8,161 nucleotides of DNA. Origin: Bacteroidales bacterium. GTDB lineage: Bacteria > Bacteroidota > Bacteroidia > Bacteroidales > UBA7960. The stretch lies in assembly GCA_007132865.1 (NCBI GenBank), contig SLNU01000369.1, forward strand, positions 1 through 8,161, given 5' to 3'. The notes beneath the pieces are model-generated. The model did not search any database. It was not told where the DNA came from and saw only the letters and a list, made by a program, of their open reading frames with translations. This document shows, one piece after another, positions 7,937 through 8,161 of this stretch. The position numbers were made by a program, and so were the translations under genes. Every line of letters starts with the position of its first letter. Position 1 is the first letter of the stretch.

Positions 7937-7965
7937 GTTTAATGAACCACCAATATTCATTAAAC
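7937..7965. repeat. Perfect 10-bp inverted repeat in the S41 leader
   Basis: GTTTAATGAA at 7937-7946 and TTCATTAAAC at 7956-7965 are exact reverse complements separated by 9 bases. The arm centres are 19 bp apart. The dyad lies 18-46 bases upstream of the S41 start codon, inside the predicted leader. There is no T-run after it on either strand, so it does not look like an intrinsic terminator. It could be an operator or an AU-rich leader hairpin. Confidence 0.55.
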
Positions 7966-7984
7966 AAAAGTGCTGGCCCAAAAG

Positions 7985-8002
7985 TTTGCAATGGGATGCA
8001 AA
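7985..8002. promoter_or_regulatory. Inverted repeat near the S41 transcription start (possible operator)
   Basis: TTTGCA-N6-TGCAAA is a perfect dyad with 6-bp arms and a 6-bp spacer. It lies just downstream of the predicted S41 transcription start, a common place for a repressor site. A short RNA hairpin is the other reading. No regulator gene is present in the window to pair with it. Confidence 0.35.
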
Positions 8003-8011
8003 TCACACTTA

Positions 8012-8019
8012 CAAAGGTA
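8012..8019 (-). promoter_or_regulatory. Bacteroidota-type -7 promoter box for the S41 gene
   Basis: On the minus strand this reads TACCTTTG, again a full match to TAnnTTTG. Transcription would start near 8005 and give a leader of about 85 bases before the S41 ATG at 7919. No clear -33 element is seen; the place where it should lie overlaps the plus-strand -7 box. Confidence 0.45.
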
Positions 8020-8036
8020 CGTTAAAAAAAACTGTC

Positions 8037-8044
8037 TATTTTTG
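8037..8044 (+). promoter_or_regulatory. Bacteroidota-type -7 promoter box for the right-hand gene
   Basis: TATTTTTG matches the TAnnTTTG consensus of the Bacteroidota primary sigma factor at every defined base. It would place the transcription start near 8050 and a leader of about 25 bases before the first ATG. No good TTTG (-33) element is visible 19-21 bases upstream. Confidence 0.5.
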
Positions 8045-8060
8045 TGGGAGATTTTAATAA

Positions 8061-8096
8061 CCAAAGCCAATAACAATGCCAAAGCCAACAACAATG
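8061..8096 (+). repeat. 18-bp tandem duplication containing two in-frame start codons
   Basis: CCAAAGCCAATAACAATG (8061-8078) is followed directly by CCAAAGCCAACAACAATG (8079-8096). The units differ at one base (T/C). Each ends in an ATG in the same frame, and the unit is six codons long, so the A-rich initiation region of the partial gene is present twice. Confidence 0.85.
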
Positions 8097-8161
8097 CGTA
8101 AAATCTTTTTGAACGTTTTTCTTTTTCTTTTTCTTTTGCCGGCCGGACCCCGGCAGGCGGG
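8076..8161 (+). CDS. 5' end of a gene for an exported protein (partial, product unknown)
   Basis: An open frame begins here and runs off the window, so only the N terminus is visible. From the ATG at 8094 it reads MRKIFLNVFLFLFLLPAGP, a clear Sec signal peptide with a basic n-region and a Phe/Leu core. An in-frame ATG at 8076 would add M-P-K-P-T-T in front. The two starts are copies of an 18-bp duplication. A good -7 promoter box (8037-8044) lies about 30 bases upstream, and an in-frame stop at 8058-8060 fixes the 5' limit. The product is probably an exported or membrane protein; nothing in the visible part identifies it. The start at 8094 gives the more typical signal peptide, so 8076 is the outer limit rather than a firm choice. 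Confidence 0.6.
   Translation, partial: MPKPTTMRKIFLNVFLFLFLLPAGPRQA
8116..8138 (+). repeat. Hexanucleotide repeat in the signal-peptide coding region
   Basis: Three copies of TTTTTC (8116-8133) are followed by a partial copy, TTTTG. Read in frame they encode alternating Phe and Leu of the signal-peptide core. Because the unit is six bases, gain or loss of a unit would change the hydrophobic core by two residues without shifting frame. Confidence 0.6.

Noticed and set aside
8137..8155. Hairpin TGCCGG-N7-CCGGCA near the right edge
   Set aside because: It lies inside the coding region of the partial gene in a GC-rich stretch and is not followed by a T-run before the window ends, so it is most likely incidental.
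1..8161. CRISPR, tRNA, rRNA, insertion sequence, phage or toxin-antitoxin features
   Set aside because: No repeat-spacer arrays, tRNA-like cloverleafs, transposase motifs or small paired genes were found on either strand.

Overview
The window looks like chromosomal DNA from a moderately GC-rich member of the Bacteroidota. Four things point there: an M64 (IgA-peptidase-like) secreted metallopeptidase, an S41 peptidase lipoprotein with acidic residues just after the lipobox cysteine, Bacteroidota-type -7 promoter boxes (TAnnTTTG) in the one clear promoter region, and no Shine-Dalgarno sequence before any of the five starts. I cannot name a genus.

Layout, left to right. Bases 1-70 are a short AT-rich leader. 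Bases 71-2776 (+) encode a complete P2-type cation-transporting ATPase of 901 residues. After 36 bases, 2813-5233 (+) encodes an 806-residue sensor histidine kinase with an eight-segment membrane domain, two PAS domains and a HisKA/HATPase_c core but no receiver domain. One base after its stop, 5235-6560 (+) encodes a 441-residue exported M64 peptidase. A 54-base gap separates it from the convergent S41 peptidase lipoprotein gene (7919-6615, minus, 434 residues). Bases 7920-8075 are a compact divergent control region with two back-to-back -7 boxes and two inverted repeats. From 8076 a new plus-strand gene begins with a signal peptide and runs off the window.

The ATPase, kinase and M64 genes are co-directional and tightly packed, so they probably form one transcript: an ion pump, a membrane sensor and a secreted protease. 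No response regulator is present, so the kinase's output is unknown. The S41 lipoprotein is a separate unit, sharing a control region with the unidentified exported protein at the right edge.

I see no CRISPR array, tRNA, rRNA, insertion sequence, phage gene or recognisable defence system. The points that merit attention are smaller: substitutions at ion-site and nucleotide-site positions of the ATPase, a threefold repeat in the kinase sensor domain, a hairpin over the kinase start codon, a 10-mer found in all three codon phases, and the repeat-rich start of the last gene (an 18-bp duplicated start region followed by an in-frame hexamer repeat in the signal peptide).
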